NCBI RefSeq assembly: GCF_014898815.1
Contig: NW_026515523.1
Coordinates: 62,001-126,000, forward strand
Length of the DNA: 64,000 nucleotides
Source: Panonychus citri
Taxonomy: Eukaryota > Arthropoda > Arachnida > Trombidiformes > Tetranychidae
Direction of reading: 5' to 3'
In this document: piece by piece, positions 11,801-25,938 of the stretch
Numbering within the stretch: the stretch's first letter is position 1
How the letters are laid out: each line of letters starts with the position of its first letter
Translations under genes and position numbers: made by a program
Notes under the pieces: model-generated
The model's input: the letters and a program-made list of their open reading frames with translations, nothing else
The model's database searches: none
Told to the model about the DNA's origin: nothing

Positions 11801-14128
11801 AACAATATTCGAATTCAGGTTAATGTTCTGATTGTATCTGCATACGAAAAGAGTCATAAGCATCTAGAAAAATTAAAAAACTACTAAATGTTACCATAGA
11901 AACGAGTTGATAATATTCATACTCTTAGTTCAATGAATTATGACAAAAATCAGTGAGAATCAACTCCAGGTCACCAATTAAACTAATAAGCTAATAATGA
12001 ACATCGACTGAAGCATTCAAGGTGAACCAGAATATTGAATAAAAATGAATCGATTAGCAATTAAATGATTCCAGTCATTTGAATGTTACCCAGATAATAT
12101 TGTTGTTGAAATTATTAAATCTTTTCTTGAATAAAATATATAAAAAACTTTTCCTTATAATCATCATGGATTTATTGAAATTTATATCTATTGGAATAAT
12201 GATTTTCATGACTATCTCTTCATTCAGTTTGATTACTCTCTCCAGGTGAATACACAATGATAATAATAATGTATCAATAATCATATCTAATGTTGCCAAT
12301 AATTTATTACTTTCTTTCATGTTTACCCAATAATGATAATATTTTAAATGCAATATCATTTTTTTCATCATGTGTATATAATATGAGATTTGAATCCAGA
12401 GCGAGAGAGAGAGAGAGATCTTGAAATTTGATGACAATAACTGAGGATAACATGAATCTCGTTGTAGTTTTTCAATGTAAATGATGAAAGTAATGATATT
12501 ATCATTTCTCATGAAATGATAGACACAAAGTAATATGAAAACGAATAAGAATGAAAAATACCGTTACCTTGGTAACATTCTAGAGCATTTCCTCCTTGTA
12601 ACTAGTTTGAAAATGCTGAGGGAAAGTACTATTTTCTTACATCATCCATTGTACTATTAGGAAAGGGAACAAAGCAAGAAAAAGGTACATAATAATAATT
12701 TATTGTTCAATAAATTATCCCTACAAGATTATCAATTCTGTGTATATTATTACATGATAAACTTTGAGCTTTCAGAGTGGATATTGATTATTATTATTAT
12801 CATTTAGACTCATTAATAATACAGTTTATTTGAACAGGATTAGGAGGGTAAGAATGTTCATCTGGGAATAAGGATGGGGCGGAAATAGCCCAAGGCTAGA
12901 AATAAATACATGAAGGTATATTAGAGTCATGGTCAAGAATTTTTTCGTAAATGAAAAAATAACCCTTAACATTAAATAGAAGGTTGAAAATACATGTAAC
13001 ATGGTAATGAAAAAGCAAAAGATCACCTGGAGTGTTTATATGTGTATTTATTGAATTTATACCATGAAATATATTGAGTTGAATCAAGAGATGGAAAGAG
13101 AATCGAAAAAAAAATGACCAGAAAATTTTGATAAATGAACTTTCTTTCAAGTAAAATGCTCATCATTAATATCATAGTCTATCCAATGTATCCAAATAAA
13201 TAAACCAACATGTAACATTCTGATAATGATTCATTATCAGTAGTTTAACTAACAAGATATAAACAGTGATTATCATTATGTGTATCATGATAAACTCAAG
13301 TTTATCATGAAAGTCAGTTGAATACTGACAGGAACATCAGGGAGAGCTTTTCTTTATTTTTTTTCTGTTCTTTTTGTTCAACATTCCTAAATATAAATCA
13401 TTTCTACTTTTATTTCATTTACCTGTAAAAATGATAAAACTGTTAAAGTTTTGAAGACAAAAATTCTCATATCATCCAGAGTATTGTGAGCACACATTCA
13501 GCAGAGAATTTTTGTTCTTCTAGAGAAACTGAGTCTTTTACTTTATCAATATTTTCCCTCTTTTAGAGACAATAAATACTTTGGCAACAATAAGTTCTCT
13601 ATTCTTTCATCATCAGTTTGTATCCTCTCTCTCTCTCTCTCTCTCTGAATTTCATGTGATAAACTGAAAAATTGAATATAAAGTGCAAGCACAAGGTGAA
13701 CCTAAGGTTTGAAGATTTTCTCATTCTAACAATGTTATTGAAATTATTGTTATTGTTTCAGCTCAACTTGCACTATTAGAACATTTTTCTGATTTACTTC
13801 TATCGAACTCAGTAAAAATGAAAAGGCCATCGAAGTGAGAAAAGTTTTTAAGTGTCAATCGATGATTCAAATGCATTTTTCTTATTAATACAATTAACTT
13901 CATTCCTTGGAACATCATCATCATCGTACCCTTTCATATTCAGCGCAAAATTTATGAATCTTTTAAAACTTTTCCTGTTTAATATTCAATAAGTGAATCA
14001 ACTGTTGATTATTAAAGGAGAGTGAAGAGTAACAGTTATAATCAGTTCTGATTGTCATTCTAATGAATTGTTTCACTCTCATTATTAATGTTAACTTTTG
14101 ATTGAAATGATGAATTTCAGCTCATATA
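8877..14128. other. Gene-free AT-rich DNA between the two foldback copies
   Basis: No exon with recognisable protein similarity was found on either strand. Small open frames such as 12,075-12,512 (minus) and 11,648-11,863 (minus) have AT-driven compositions (I, N, K, F) and no domain. Microsatellites: (GA)n at about 12,401-12,417 and (CT)n at about 13,625-13,646. Confidence 0.6.
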
Positions 14129-15466
14129 CAGTCCTCGGCAAAAGTTTAAGGACAACAATCAATTGATTATAACTCGAGTTCTAGTTACAATAAATTTATA
14201 ATTTTTTCAGAAATATAATAGCCATTGGTAGTAGTTTTGAAAATGAAGAGAAAATTCTTTTACATAATTTTCATTAATTAATTATTTAACTAATTATTAA
14301 CATTGCATAGCGACCAGCTCGTCAAAAGTTTAAAGACAAACGGCTTTTTGGGTCTACCTTTTTGGTGGAAGGGTCAATTTTATTTTTTTTGGATAGTCTC
14401 TTAATTGTTCAAGATTATGCATCAGTTTTTTGTTGAATTTTTTCCTCTTGAGACATTTTTAAGGCCAAAAAACGAAATAAATAATAAATCGAACCTTAAG
14501 TTCGTATTTTTACAAAATGACCTCAAAGTAAAATAGTAAAATTATTAGAAAAGGTTAATTAAGTGATAATTAATTACTTTGGACCTTTAGAAATGCCTAA
14601 TAAATTTATTTTCTCAAGTTATTCGAAGTTCACGATGAGTTTCGGTAGTTGCGAAATTCGAAAATTGGCCTCAATTGATAATAGAATGGGCCTAGACTCA
14701 AGAAATTTATTGCTAATGAATGAATGAAATGGACAATTAATATGGTAAATTTAAAAAAATTCTGTAATTCCTCTTTGGTAGATTTTTAGGTCAAAATAGT
14801 GACGATGTTAATTACCAAAAATTCAAATTCGGCTAAATGGCCTTTTTTCTCTAATGTTGACTTTCAGATGGCGAATAAATAACTTAGACATGCTTTGTCA
14901 ACCTATCAAATTAATATTAACTCTTGAAAAGTCTTACTATAAAGAATAGCCCATTTAGCCGAATTCGAATTTTTGGTAATTAACATCGTCACTATTTTGA
15001 CCTAAAAACTACTGAAATTACAGAAAAACCATAAATGTCCATTTCATTCATTCATTGCAATAAATTTCTGGAGGTGAGGGCCAATGAGGCTACCGAGAAA
15101 CTCGTGAACTTCAATAACAGGATAAGGCATTAGGCATTGGAATCAAAATTAATCCACAATTAACCTTTCTAATAATTACTATTTTACAGATCATTTAAAA
15201 AAACGAACAGGTTCGTTTATTTCGTTTTTGGCATATGTCAGGGAAAACAACGATGCATCTTGAACAATGAGACTATCAAAAAATAAAATCCTTCCAGGTA
15301 GACAAAAGATTTGTCTTTAAACGACGAGCTCATATCTGTGTTAATAATGGTTAAATAATGATTATTATGTAATATTTTCTCTTTTCAAAACTACTACTAT
15401 ATATTCTGAAAAATTATATAACAAACTCGAGTTATAATCAATTGATTGTCCTAAACTGCCGAGATG
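14129..15466. mobile_element. Foldback Tc1/mariner-like element, copy 2
   Basis: This is the same family as the element at 7512-8876: identical CAGTCCTCGGCAAAAGTTTA start after TATA, the same arms and the same spacer. In this copy the left arm (14,129 to about 14,830) is well preserved. The right arm (about 14,950-15,466) is riddled with small deletions, including the terminus, where GCCGAGGACTG is reduced to GCCGAGATG before TA. A small open frame (15,442-15,630) that crosses the right end is accidental. Confidence 0.85.
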
Positions 15467-18400
15467 TATTATTTTATATCATAAGGTATAACAAACAAAA
15501 TAATGAGACTCATAAGATGACAGTTAAATGTAACTTTTTACTAAAAGTTTTCCTTTTTCATAATGAATTTGGTGCTAACCTCGATTCTGAAATATTTTCT
15601 CTTTTTGATGATAATCTGATTTCTGGTTAAAAGTTTATAAAGTTTTTCCTTCTCCTTCATTCCAAACATTTTGATTTTCTAGCTGTTTTTAACTCAAAAG
15701 ACATTATCATCTAATGGCTTATGAATTGATTTTCTATCGATTTTTAAAGGTAAAAATTCAATCCATACGAAATTCTATTCTATACCAATTCTAGCAAACC
15801 TGAGAGTCCATTTAATGAAATCACCATTGAAGTGAAAATCATCACCATTTCATCTCGAGACTAAATCAGTTTACTAATACATGAAGTAAAGTCGTATCAT
15901 GTCAAAGTAAATGTTTCATTCAAAATTTCAATTCTTATTCAGCAATTAGTTGGAACGCTAAAGGAAATGTTCAATATTATTCAACAATCTTGTATCCTTA
16001 TCATAATAACAACAATGAACCAGAAAGCTTGACACAAAAATTTCCCTTTTCACCTTGAACAATTTTCACAATCAAATCTCATATTCCAGATAATAACAAT
16101 ACCTGTGTACTTGATACATCTAAAGGGTTATAGTCGATGCTTACAGGTGAATTCAAGGACCATAAGGATAGAGGTGATGGTGAGAAAATTCAGAATCAAT
16201 GGTTATACATTATCCTGAAGTGGAAGAAAACTTTTCAAAAGTAAAGTTGATTATATGGTTGAACGAATGAACAGAAAATTGTGTAAAAGTGAATGCTGAG
16301 AGTCGTTCTCTGTAAACTTATCATTTTTTCAGATTCAAACTCCAAACTTTTCATGATGATCATGATGATAAGACAAATATATCATTCACTGAGGGGATAA
16401 CCATTCAATACTTTCTCCATCACCTTGAAGCATTATCGTTTTCCTCAACCTGATGAACACACAGTGAAATTTTTTCACTTGTTACTTTCACTTTTGAACT
16501 TAACATTTGATATATTTTAAGTTATTTCATGTATTCAATTGTTGAAATTCAGTTGATTTCACGAGTAAAAATTCATCTGCTTCCCAATTGAATCAAATTA
16601 TTATTATGGACAAATTATTTTATCTTTTGTTTTCCTCTTCATTTACCCTTGTATTCAGTTTACTGATATTCTCAGTTAAACATTTTCCTCATTCTTTTCT
16701 GTTTCCATTCAACTTGATTGTCTCATCACATTCAAGTTAATTTAATGAAATTGCCACATAACTTGTTCATCATCTCCATGTGTAAATCATAAAGATGAGG
16801 TTATAATTTTCACTTCATGTTAAATATTCAATTGATCAATACACTGGAATCAATTCAATCAACCAAATTATATCATTTGAGATAATATACTCAATTAAAT
16901 TGATTCACTCATTCCAATAGATCAAAATTGGATTCAATTATCTCATTAGTTGAAATTGGGTGAAAATTGTGTCAAAATAAAAAAAAACGAGTTCATATTG
17001 ATAATATTTTTTTCACTCCAGTCTTTTTTTTTTCATCATATCATATGATATATAGACATGATTATCTATCAGAATTCAATCAACCTTATTTTTTACACAA
17101 AATAATAATAATGTTCAATGATGAATGATGATAATGATAATAAACTTATTACTTTTTTTCATCAACAGATTTCATGATATATATTTAATATAATATCAAT
17201 ATATCGTCATGATAATATTACTATCATGTTTTTAGATGATATTGAAAGAAGAAGAGCAAATAAGATAAGGTAGATAATACTTGTATACGATATATATATA
17301 AAAGTGCTTCGAATGGAACAAAATCAAAATTCGAAAACGAAAGAATAAGCTAATATATTGGAAATAAAATAAAGGGCGAATTCTTTAGCAAATTCTGCTG
17401 ACATAAAGAACTTTTTTTATTTGCTTCATCATTTGTTCAGATGAAAGTGACCACAGAATAATATATATATAAAAATAAAGAGAAAATTATACTCTTGGAC
17501 ATTGGATAATAGAAGATGAAGAGAAAAAAAATATTCACCATGATAATAAGGAAGAAAAGGAAATTACTTTTCTATTCATGATAATAACAAATACCCTCAT
17601 ATAAGAGGCCACTTAGAAATATGTCCTCAAGCATAATAATACTTTCAAACAATAGGAATCAGCTAGACAAAGTATATTATCAAGATATATGTACATAATT
17701 GTGATTAGTAAAATGTTATATTATTGTAATGATTAGGGAGGGAAATTTAGCTCTTTCCATGGTAAATTGATAATATTAATAGTAATGTGAAGGAAAAATA
17801 ATTCTGATGATTCCATGATAATCTTCATGTACTATTGTGCTGAGGAAACTGCTGATACATACACGATTAAAAAGACACAATTATAAAGGCGAGAAGAAGA
17901 AAAAAAAATGAAAAGTTGATTCATTCATATTCTGTTTAGGATAAAAAAAGTGCTATCAGATTATTCAAGGAAACATAATGTTACATAGGTGATAATATTC
18001 AATGGTGAAAGTGGATAAATGAAACTTTAAAAAATCAGTCAAGCTGAATGCTTGGATTAAATAAGTAACATTAGTTACAAAGTTTTCAAAGTAACTGGGA
18101 ATATTTTCTGTCATTATTTAACATGAAACTAAACGGGAGATGAGATTTGTGATGGAGATCAGAAAATGGATCACAAATCGTTCATCAGTGAGTATAAATA
18201 TACAGTGAGGTTCATTTATCCATTTTTTCATTATCAAGAGAAAACGATTATCATGTTTACACCGTAAATCAATTTCCATTATCACCAAATCATAACCTTT
18301 ACGAAAAAGAGTTGATGTAATAATATCACTATTCTGGAAACTTTTCCACTCCCATTCCAAGAAGTATACATGTAATTATCAATGTTAATACCTCCTTCAG

Positions 18401-21400
18401 TGTCAGCCATTGAGTTTTCAATGTATCATGAACTTTAGTGTTATGAAAAAAATGTTCAGCTCTTAGATAATGCTCATGGTACCTGGAGCATTTTCATTTG
18501 CATATAATATCATCATGAATAAGGGTGGTTGATAATTATTATAATGACAAGTAATTCCTCCTGAAGACAATAAGAAAAATTGAGAATAATATCAAAATGA
18601 GTTTATGTATACAAATGGAAAATATCAATATTAAAGTCCACTCATGATGTTATCATGAAAAGCATTATCATGTTATCAGGAAATGTTCATGTAATGATGA
18701 ATATATTTATTTATATATAACTTGAAATGTTTCAACCACAATAGTAATAAAATGTTATCAATGGATTTAGAGATGTACTGTCATTAAGGAGGATGATGAA
18801 ACAATAGTAAATTCAATAGATTTCCTATTCCATGAATCAATCTATTTCTCCAGCATTATAGTGATAAAATAATTGATGATAAAATAATCTATGTAAGAGT
18901 GAAAAAAAAGACAAACGATAAAATTGATAGACTCAGAATTGAATGTATCCTGAGTTTTGTGGTTACTTTGAATGTTAACATTGGAGCAAAAAAATTGTAT
19001 CCCAATAGATTAGCTAAGCTTAACTATTAGTTTGGAATAGTTTTTTTTTCACTTCATCATCATCATCATGATATAATAATATTATTATATCAACATTCAC
19101 GATATTAACAGAAAGTTTCAATTCCCTGTTGATAATAATCGTTACTTTTTTTTTCGTACCATTTACATGTTAATGTTGATACTATTGTTTGTGTTTATGG
19201 TTCTCGGAATTTAATATTTACTTGATCATGTTTACAAAGGTAGAAAAAAAGTTATTATTAATTAACTATTATCATGTGTGTATGATATTCAGTCATGAAA
19301 TAGTTTCTCACTCAATTTAGACAAAAATGTCATTCTATAAAGTTATCATGATATAAAAAAAATATCTCTGGATATTTGATGATGATAATAATTCTCGGTA
19401 GTTGATCAAACTGTCAATGTTCATCATTACATTTCATGATGATCATCATGATACCTGAGAAAAAAAAAATGAATAACTTTATCTTCTTCCAACTTATTAC
19501 ATTTATATTGATCGATAGTCTTTTTCTCTCGATGGAACAAAAAAAGAAAAGTTCAAACTCTCGTGTTGATGATGTTGATGTTGATCAGCGATCACTTTTC
19601 ATTGGAAATCATCATCACTCAATCAGCATTAATCTAGTAGGTTTTCTCATCACAATCATGCTTTTATGTATATTCACCTCCCAATTGTAACATCAACATG
19701 ATGATAATGGAGTAACTATGGAAATGAATGATCAAATTGAGCATAACAAATATCTTTTGGTTTTTTCTTCTCTCTCTCTAATCGTTATCATAGTAATTAT
19801 CAAACAGGAATAATTATTTATACTGAATTGCATCTCATTCATATTTGATAAATGAATTTTTCTCAGAGAATAAAAAAATCTCAGCTCACATTGAATCGTT
19901 CATTTCTCTCAATCTAAATTAACTATTAATATTACGATATTTTCTTTACCTTGACTTATAATTGTTTAATGATAATCTAAGTAATCACCTCTTAACAAAC
20001 TGAATTATATTTAGTTTTTTTGCACAATTAAAAAAGAGGCAATTTGAATAATAGTTTTTTTTTCAAAATCAATATTATGAACAATAAATTATCAAGGGAA
20101 AAATGATGATATGATTATCATTGTTTATATAAAATAAATCATTCTGTGTATTTGAAACATTAATCATGAAATTGTCGGGATAATACGTTAAACAATTAAG
20201 AATCGACAATCTAAATAAACTACAGTTGCTATTTAAACAATGGTTAACATTTTCTTTCCATTTTCAATTTGGTTCTTGTCCATCTAATGATTATCAGTAT
20301 TTAATTGCATTTCGAATTATTATTTGTTGAATAATCTTCATTCTAAGCTCTTCAGATAATACATTATATTTCAATTGGTTTACATGTATAAGAATTTCAG
20401 AATCTTAAAAATATCCATTTATTGCCATATAGAACTCATGGTATGTCCATTCTTATGGTCTTCGAGTCATTTTTTTTCATTCTACTCTAACATTATATAA
20501 TCTTTATCTCTTTGAATATTACAATTTCAATTGAAAATTTTCTTTTCTTTTCTCAGTTAAAATTTTCATATTTTCGCTCTCTGGAGATCCGGTAGAATAA
20601 GTTTCAAAATGTATTTGACATTTTATCGTTATTCTATTCCATAGAAATCTATGATATTTCTTGACTGAATTTTTTTTCTGCAAACATTTTCTCCAATCAT
20701 ATAAAATATCCAACTTTGAATTGTAGACAAAGAAATCAACAATAATAACATTGAGTTAATAATGTGAAATATCAATAGTTAAGTTAACCCTGGAACTGAA
20801 ATTTACTTTTTGCCCCTCAATGAATTGAGATTATGTTAGTTTAACCAGAAACATAACAAACTATTTGTAGCCCTCGAGATTCAATTATTTCCATTACTAT
20901 TAAACTTATTCCTCCAAAACGAATAGAGAGAGAGAGAGAGAAAGCGATTAACTATTATTATTAGTAAATTAAATTAACAAATTAAAGTTTTCAATTGAAA
21001 ATGTAAACTTTTCCAACTGAATACGTATAATTTGCAAATAATTGGAAATAATTTGCTAAATTTTCAATCATTTTATCGAAAAAATCGATTTGGGCTCATT
21101 TGAGCGAAGGGCATATAAGCGAAAGTCACAATAGCGAAATCAAAAGAGCGAGAGTCAAGATAGCGAAAAAATTTCTCAAGATGAACCTTATAATGTACAA
21201 CCCATAATTCAGAATTTTTCATGATTAATTAATTTCTAGTTCATGAAAACAATTAATTGTGATTAACCAAGAAATTCAAAACCTTAAAAAATCAGCTCAA
21301 AATGGTTGATTATTAGCAATTTATCATATTTTTCACTGAATCAATAAATTTTTTAGATGGTAAATTGGTTAATTTAAATTCGCTACTTTGACTTTCGCGC

Positions 21401-24400
21401 TAGTGACCTTAACTTATTGGTTTTTCGCTCTTTTAATTTCGCTATTTTGAGCCTTTACCAAAAAATCAATTCAATAGGGATTTTGAAATATAACAATTCA
21501 GTTACCACATTAATGGTTGATTCAATTTCTATGAACAAAAATGTAAATTTCATTTTAGGACTTCAACTAAAATGATTAATTTATCAAAGAATATCAAAGT
21601 ATTCTCACTAATTAACAAACGAATTTATTGAATATCCTTCATCCAATAATAAGCTATTTGATCATCAGTTCGAAAGATATTCAATAATGTATGTATTGAT
21701 ATTCCTACTCAAATCCTACAAGCTCAAAGATAAACAATCTTGTCCAGTGTCATTACGTATCTCGGTCTTACTGACCAGTATTATATTCAAATGATAAACG
21801 TAATCATGGTACATGTATCAATATAATCATGAAAAGTAGTAGCACACAAAACAAACAAGTATAACATTGAAGGAAATGATAAATTTTGAAGAGGCTTTCC
21901 CCAGTTTAACCATTTCTCATATGACCAACGGTACAAGATTATAACGATACATCAAATTAATGCTTATTTTACTTGTCAACATTTAATGAGAATACATATT
22001 TTGCTTAACCATATTGATCATGGACCTTAATATCAAAGCTTTAAAATATCAGAAAGCTCCAACAATCGATGGTTACTTAAATATTGCTCAAAGCCTTTAT
22101 TATCATAATTAACAAACTTTTTTATCAGGAAAAGTTTTACATTTGATCCGATTAATAAGATTAGTGGTTGGAAAAGATTATTGAAATTGATCTAAAACAT
22201 ATTAATACTTTGGCTCGAATTCATGAATAAAAACTCTATTGACAAGAAGAACTTCTCATTTTGATCCTTTTTGCATTTTCCACAATTTCAATTAGTTATA
22301 TCGATTGATAACCAATAGAATTTTTTGAAATCATCTTCCAATAGATTCTTTTTTAACAGTGTTTTATTCAATCAATATAATATGTTTTTCTGAATTCTCT
22401 TTATGGTAAAGTATATAAGTCGTCAAAAAAGTGAACAAAAACAAACTGAGATTCCAAGTTTATCATTTAACTGATATAATATATTGGAATTATATTGAGT
22501 TTGATTTCTCTCTTTTAGCACAACTAAAATTCATTCTTCATGAAAGCATTCAGTTAATTGCTTTCGTTTTTTTTTGCTTTAAGAATACTCATCTTACCTT
22601 TTGCTTCCTGATTCCTTTTCAATTTATTAATTTATCTAAGAGTATACATAGTGTACACAGTGTCTACTCATCTACTCGATGAACTTTTACCCTGATATTC
22701 AATGATATCATATTATGATTAACTTTTCATGATTATTTCTCGGGCTAAAGTATTTTATGTCTGAAGCTGCATTTCTCTTTTTGTATTCAACTTAATGAAA
22801 GCTCTTTATCTCTTGACCTGAACTTGTTCATTGTCCACTCATGAGTAACAGCTCATGTGAATATCTCTATGGTTTCGAACCTTTTTTCTTCCTTCGAATT
22901 GGAGACAACAGTTCAATTGAATATTCACTTTGATTTTCGAGTGAAACTCAGTGAGTTTTCATTCCTTTCCATGTTTAAGTTACTCTTATCAACTTAATGA
23001 GATTGACGTTTTTTTGAATATAAACCTCATCTACCTCGATTCTGATGATAAATATCAATAGATACTAGATAACAGCTAATTATCAGAACTAAATGAGTAA
23101 CATAAAAATGAGCTTCGAATATAAAAATGAAATTAAATAGCAGTCTGTTGAGATATATGATGATTACTATTGATCGATCCTTTTAGACTGTCGATACACA
23201 ATATCAGGTTTCTTGTTCATTTTCATAAATATATCAGTTTCAGTTCACTATGGATAATGATAATAGAAACTGATAATATGATGAATACTCAATTCATGAT
23301 ATTAATGCAAAAACTATTACAATGTATTGCTAACTTATGATCATCATGTTCTTCACCATGATATTGTTACAACAACAACATCTACCATGAATAATTTTTC
23401 GTAACTTGTTGGTGAATGCTGGTAATATGATATTTAACGGAGAAAAATGAAAGAAAAAAGTTTCTAATCATAATCATAATAATGATGATTTCGAAAAGCA
23501 ATTTCTTTGTCAAGTAATAAATCACATAATCAATACTTTTTTTCATATTGTGACATGAAGATGACGACAATTAAATTGTATGGATCATGGGGATGATTTC
23601 TATGGCTGCGGTGAGAACTGTAATGAAGGTGAAACAAGTGATGGAAACGGAAATTGAATTTCAAGTTATTTTTTTTTCGAAAGAGAGAGAGAGAGAGAGA
23701 GATAAATTGTGGGGGTGATTATAAACATTTTCCTCAGCAGATATGATTAAGGTAAAATTGTTTCATCTTTAAATGAGTTCTCGTAGGAAATTGCTTCAAT
23801 AGTCTGTAGGGATAAAACTTTAATATCATGAAATAATAACGGAATCACCTAAGACCTTGCTAATCTCTGCTAATGATAAAAGTAATCTGGACAATAAAAT
23901 GAAATCCATTTTTGTTAACTCCCGATTTTTGAGATGAAATAATTGCAGTTTATACAATTTTTATTGCAAGGTAACTATTACCACTATCGAATTTCCGTCT
24001 TGTAAATTCAGTGTAACAACAAAATATTCATTAAAATCAATTTTTCATTATTCTTATCACTATCATGAATCTGAGCATTCAATAGCATCTCTCTCTCTCC
24101 TTCTCATGGTTTAAAAATGTGATGGTCATTATCACTTATTAAAAAATTGGTCATTAATCATTGGTCTCAACTGAAGATATTGAGAAAGTTGATTATGGAA
24201 GATAAATAATTTCATGATATTGAATGATGGCCAAATAGTAAGAAATAGTTCTATCAATGAAGTAGATCGAAAATATTTCTCATTCCTTTCACGAGTTTCG
24301 TGAGAGTAAGAATATTCTTCATCTGCTCTCCTTTTCGTGCAACGAATCTCTTTAATCTTTAAGATTATAAATGATGAGAAAATCTCTGTAAACTTAAAAA

Positions 24401-25286
24401 TCAAGTTCGCAAAAGCATTTGAAAAATTCAACACGAAAGAAAAAGTTATTACAGGGTAAGAGATTGAGATTGAGAGAATAAGCTTCATCTTTGATCTCGA
24501 TTATTAATACAATTAATCTATTAAACTTCAAGATCATGTTGAGGTTTACAGATTGATCGTCAGTTAACAGATAAATTATTCTAATATTATGGTTGAGTAA
24601 CATGAAAATCAGTGTATAAATCACCAGGTAACATGGTGAGATATTAAATGATGCTGAGTGATGTTATCGATGTAATTTGTTTCCCGATAATAATTATCTC
24701 TCTCTGAACGGAGCAAAACGATTCATAGTAATTCATGAGAATGGTTTTTTTTATTGATCAACAAATAGTAAAAAAATCACATTATTAATACATGTAAATT
24801 AAGCTGATTCTGAATCTAATTCAGATGAAACATTATCATGAAAGCAAATGAACCATTTGGAAAAACATTAGTTTGTTTTTTATTTTACTTTTCCTTGCAG
24901 TAGATAATTATATTAACATGAAATTAATTGCGTTTTCACCTGAGAAACAGTTAACTCAACATCATTAACTTAATCAATTGGAGAAAATTTTCTGCTTCTG
25001 ATGTTTTTTTGCGTCGAGGAAAAAGTCAAAAATTTTCATGGGCCTGAATTCATTGGTAATCAGAGCTTGAAGTGATAACAGTTAAAAATTAGCTTTTATT
25101 TTTAAATTATCATGAATGATAATCTGTATAAAATAATGTTTTAATCGTATAACTTTCGGGTCCATTTTCTGGTGAATTATTTTTAAGGTTCAACTTTAAT
25201 CTGCTACGATTGAATACAAAAACTTTTGATAAATTAGCACTATTACGAAGCTACAATTTACTTTTTTTTTAATTTTATCACATCTT
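15467..25286. other. About 10 kb of gene-free AT-rich DNA
   Basis: Apart from the AGCGAAA inverted element listed separately at 21,085-21,465, I see no gene, RNA gene or mobile element. Repeated ATGATAAT/ATTATCAT words and short GA microsatellites (about 20,926-20,942 and 23,682-23,702) dominate. This span could be intergenic or part of a long intron of the transporter gene whose last exons lie at 42.9-48.1 kb. No upstream exon of that gene was recognised here. Confidence 0.55.
21085..21465. repeat. Small inverted element with repeated AGCGAAA motif
   Basis: The left part has AGCGAA-type words spaced about 10-15 bp apart (near 21,103, 21,117, 21,132, 21,147, 21,161). The right part (about 21,380-21,460) carries the complementary TTCGC words, and the two ends (GGCTCA...AGCGAAAT and ATTTCGCTATTTTGAGCC) pair as imperfect inverted repeats of about 70 bp around about 220 bp. 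It looks like a MITE-like or satellite-like fragment. No target duplication was identified. Confidence 0.5.
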
Positions 25287-25551
25287 AGTAGTTAAAAAAG
25301 GAGCTAGTGCTCCCGCTTCCGGTTTTCAGAGCCACTTAGTAAAACAAACCGGAAAGCACTAGCCACCACTTCCGGAAGCTAAAAATGGTTGCAACCAATT
25401 GTCGCTCCCTACCTCCATTTATATAAAAGGAAGTGATGAAATATCCAATGATTAATTATGTCTAGATGGTTCTTTTAAGTACATTAATGATTATAACATT
25501 TGTTATAATTCTTTTTTTTGATACGTGTATTCTATTTAGATAGTTTAAAAT

Positions 25552-25731
25552 ATGGAAATATTACCCTTTCCTAAGTATGAGATTGTGAATATTGTTTCAT
25601 TGTGGAACATAGAACCAATCGTTATAAATGTTGACAACTCAAAGCGGAAGAAGAGGTTTAACGCAGAAGTCGTTAGGCGGAAAGAGGGTGTTTTCTTGGT
25701 TTTTGCATCGGGAAAGGTAACAGCAACTTAA
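25552..25731 (+). CDS. 59-residue protein resembling one repeat of TATA-binding protein
   Basis: This short ORF has an ATG at 25,552 and TAA at 25,729-25,731. Its sequence reads like one half of the TBP fold: near the N-terminus YEIVNIVS corresponds to the TBP IVNIVST strand, the middle has a basic stretch with RFNAEVVRR (TBP: KRFAAVIMR), and the end has GVFLVFASGKVTAT (TBP: ALIFSSGKMVCTG). It stops exactly where TBP would continue with Gly-Ala and helix 2. The typical ~90-residue repeat is therefore truncated, or the rest lies in a later exon; AAG|GTAACA could be a weak donor at 25,715. It sits just inside the left TIR of the 2.36-kb element. Similarity was judged by eye; an accidental match to the short strand pattern is possible. 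Confidence 0.45.
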   Translation: MEILPFPKYEIVNIVSLWNIEPIVINVDNSKRKKRFNAEVVRRKEGVFLVFASGKVTAT

Positions 25732-25938
25732 TTGTCTTTGGTGGTTTAGATTTTAGTTTCCACCATTTACTTATGGTCTCTTATGACTTTCATCATCATT
25801 TAATCATCAGTTGGTCACTTTGTTCATCATCCTTATCATCAAACCGATTTCCCAGAGTTCTCGTTGGGTTTGATCTCCCTTTTTAATCACCATATAAGGG
25901 TTGATCTTGGTTATGCCACAACCATTACCATCATAGTC

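Noticed and set aside
12075..12512. 145-residue minus-strand ORF
   Set aside because: It is composed of I, N, K, L and S from AT-rich DNA, crosses a GA microsatellite, and has no domain or splice context.
24132..24624. Overlapping minus-strand ORFs of 118 and 76 residues
   Set aside because: Low-complexity AT-rich composition and no conserved motif. A gene could not be supported.
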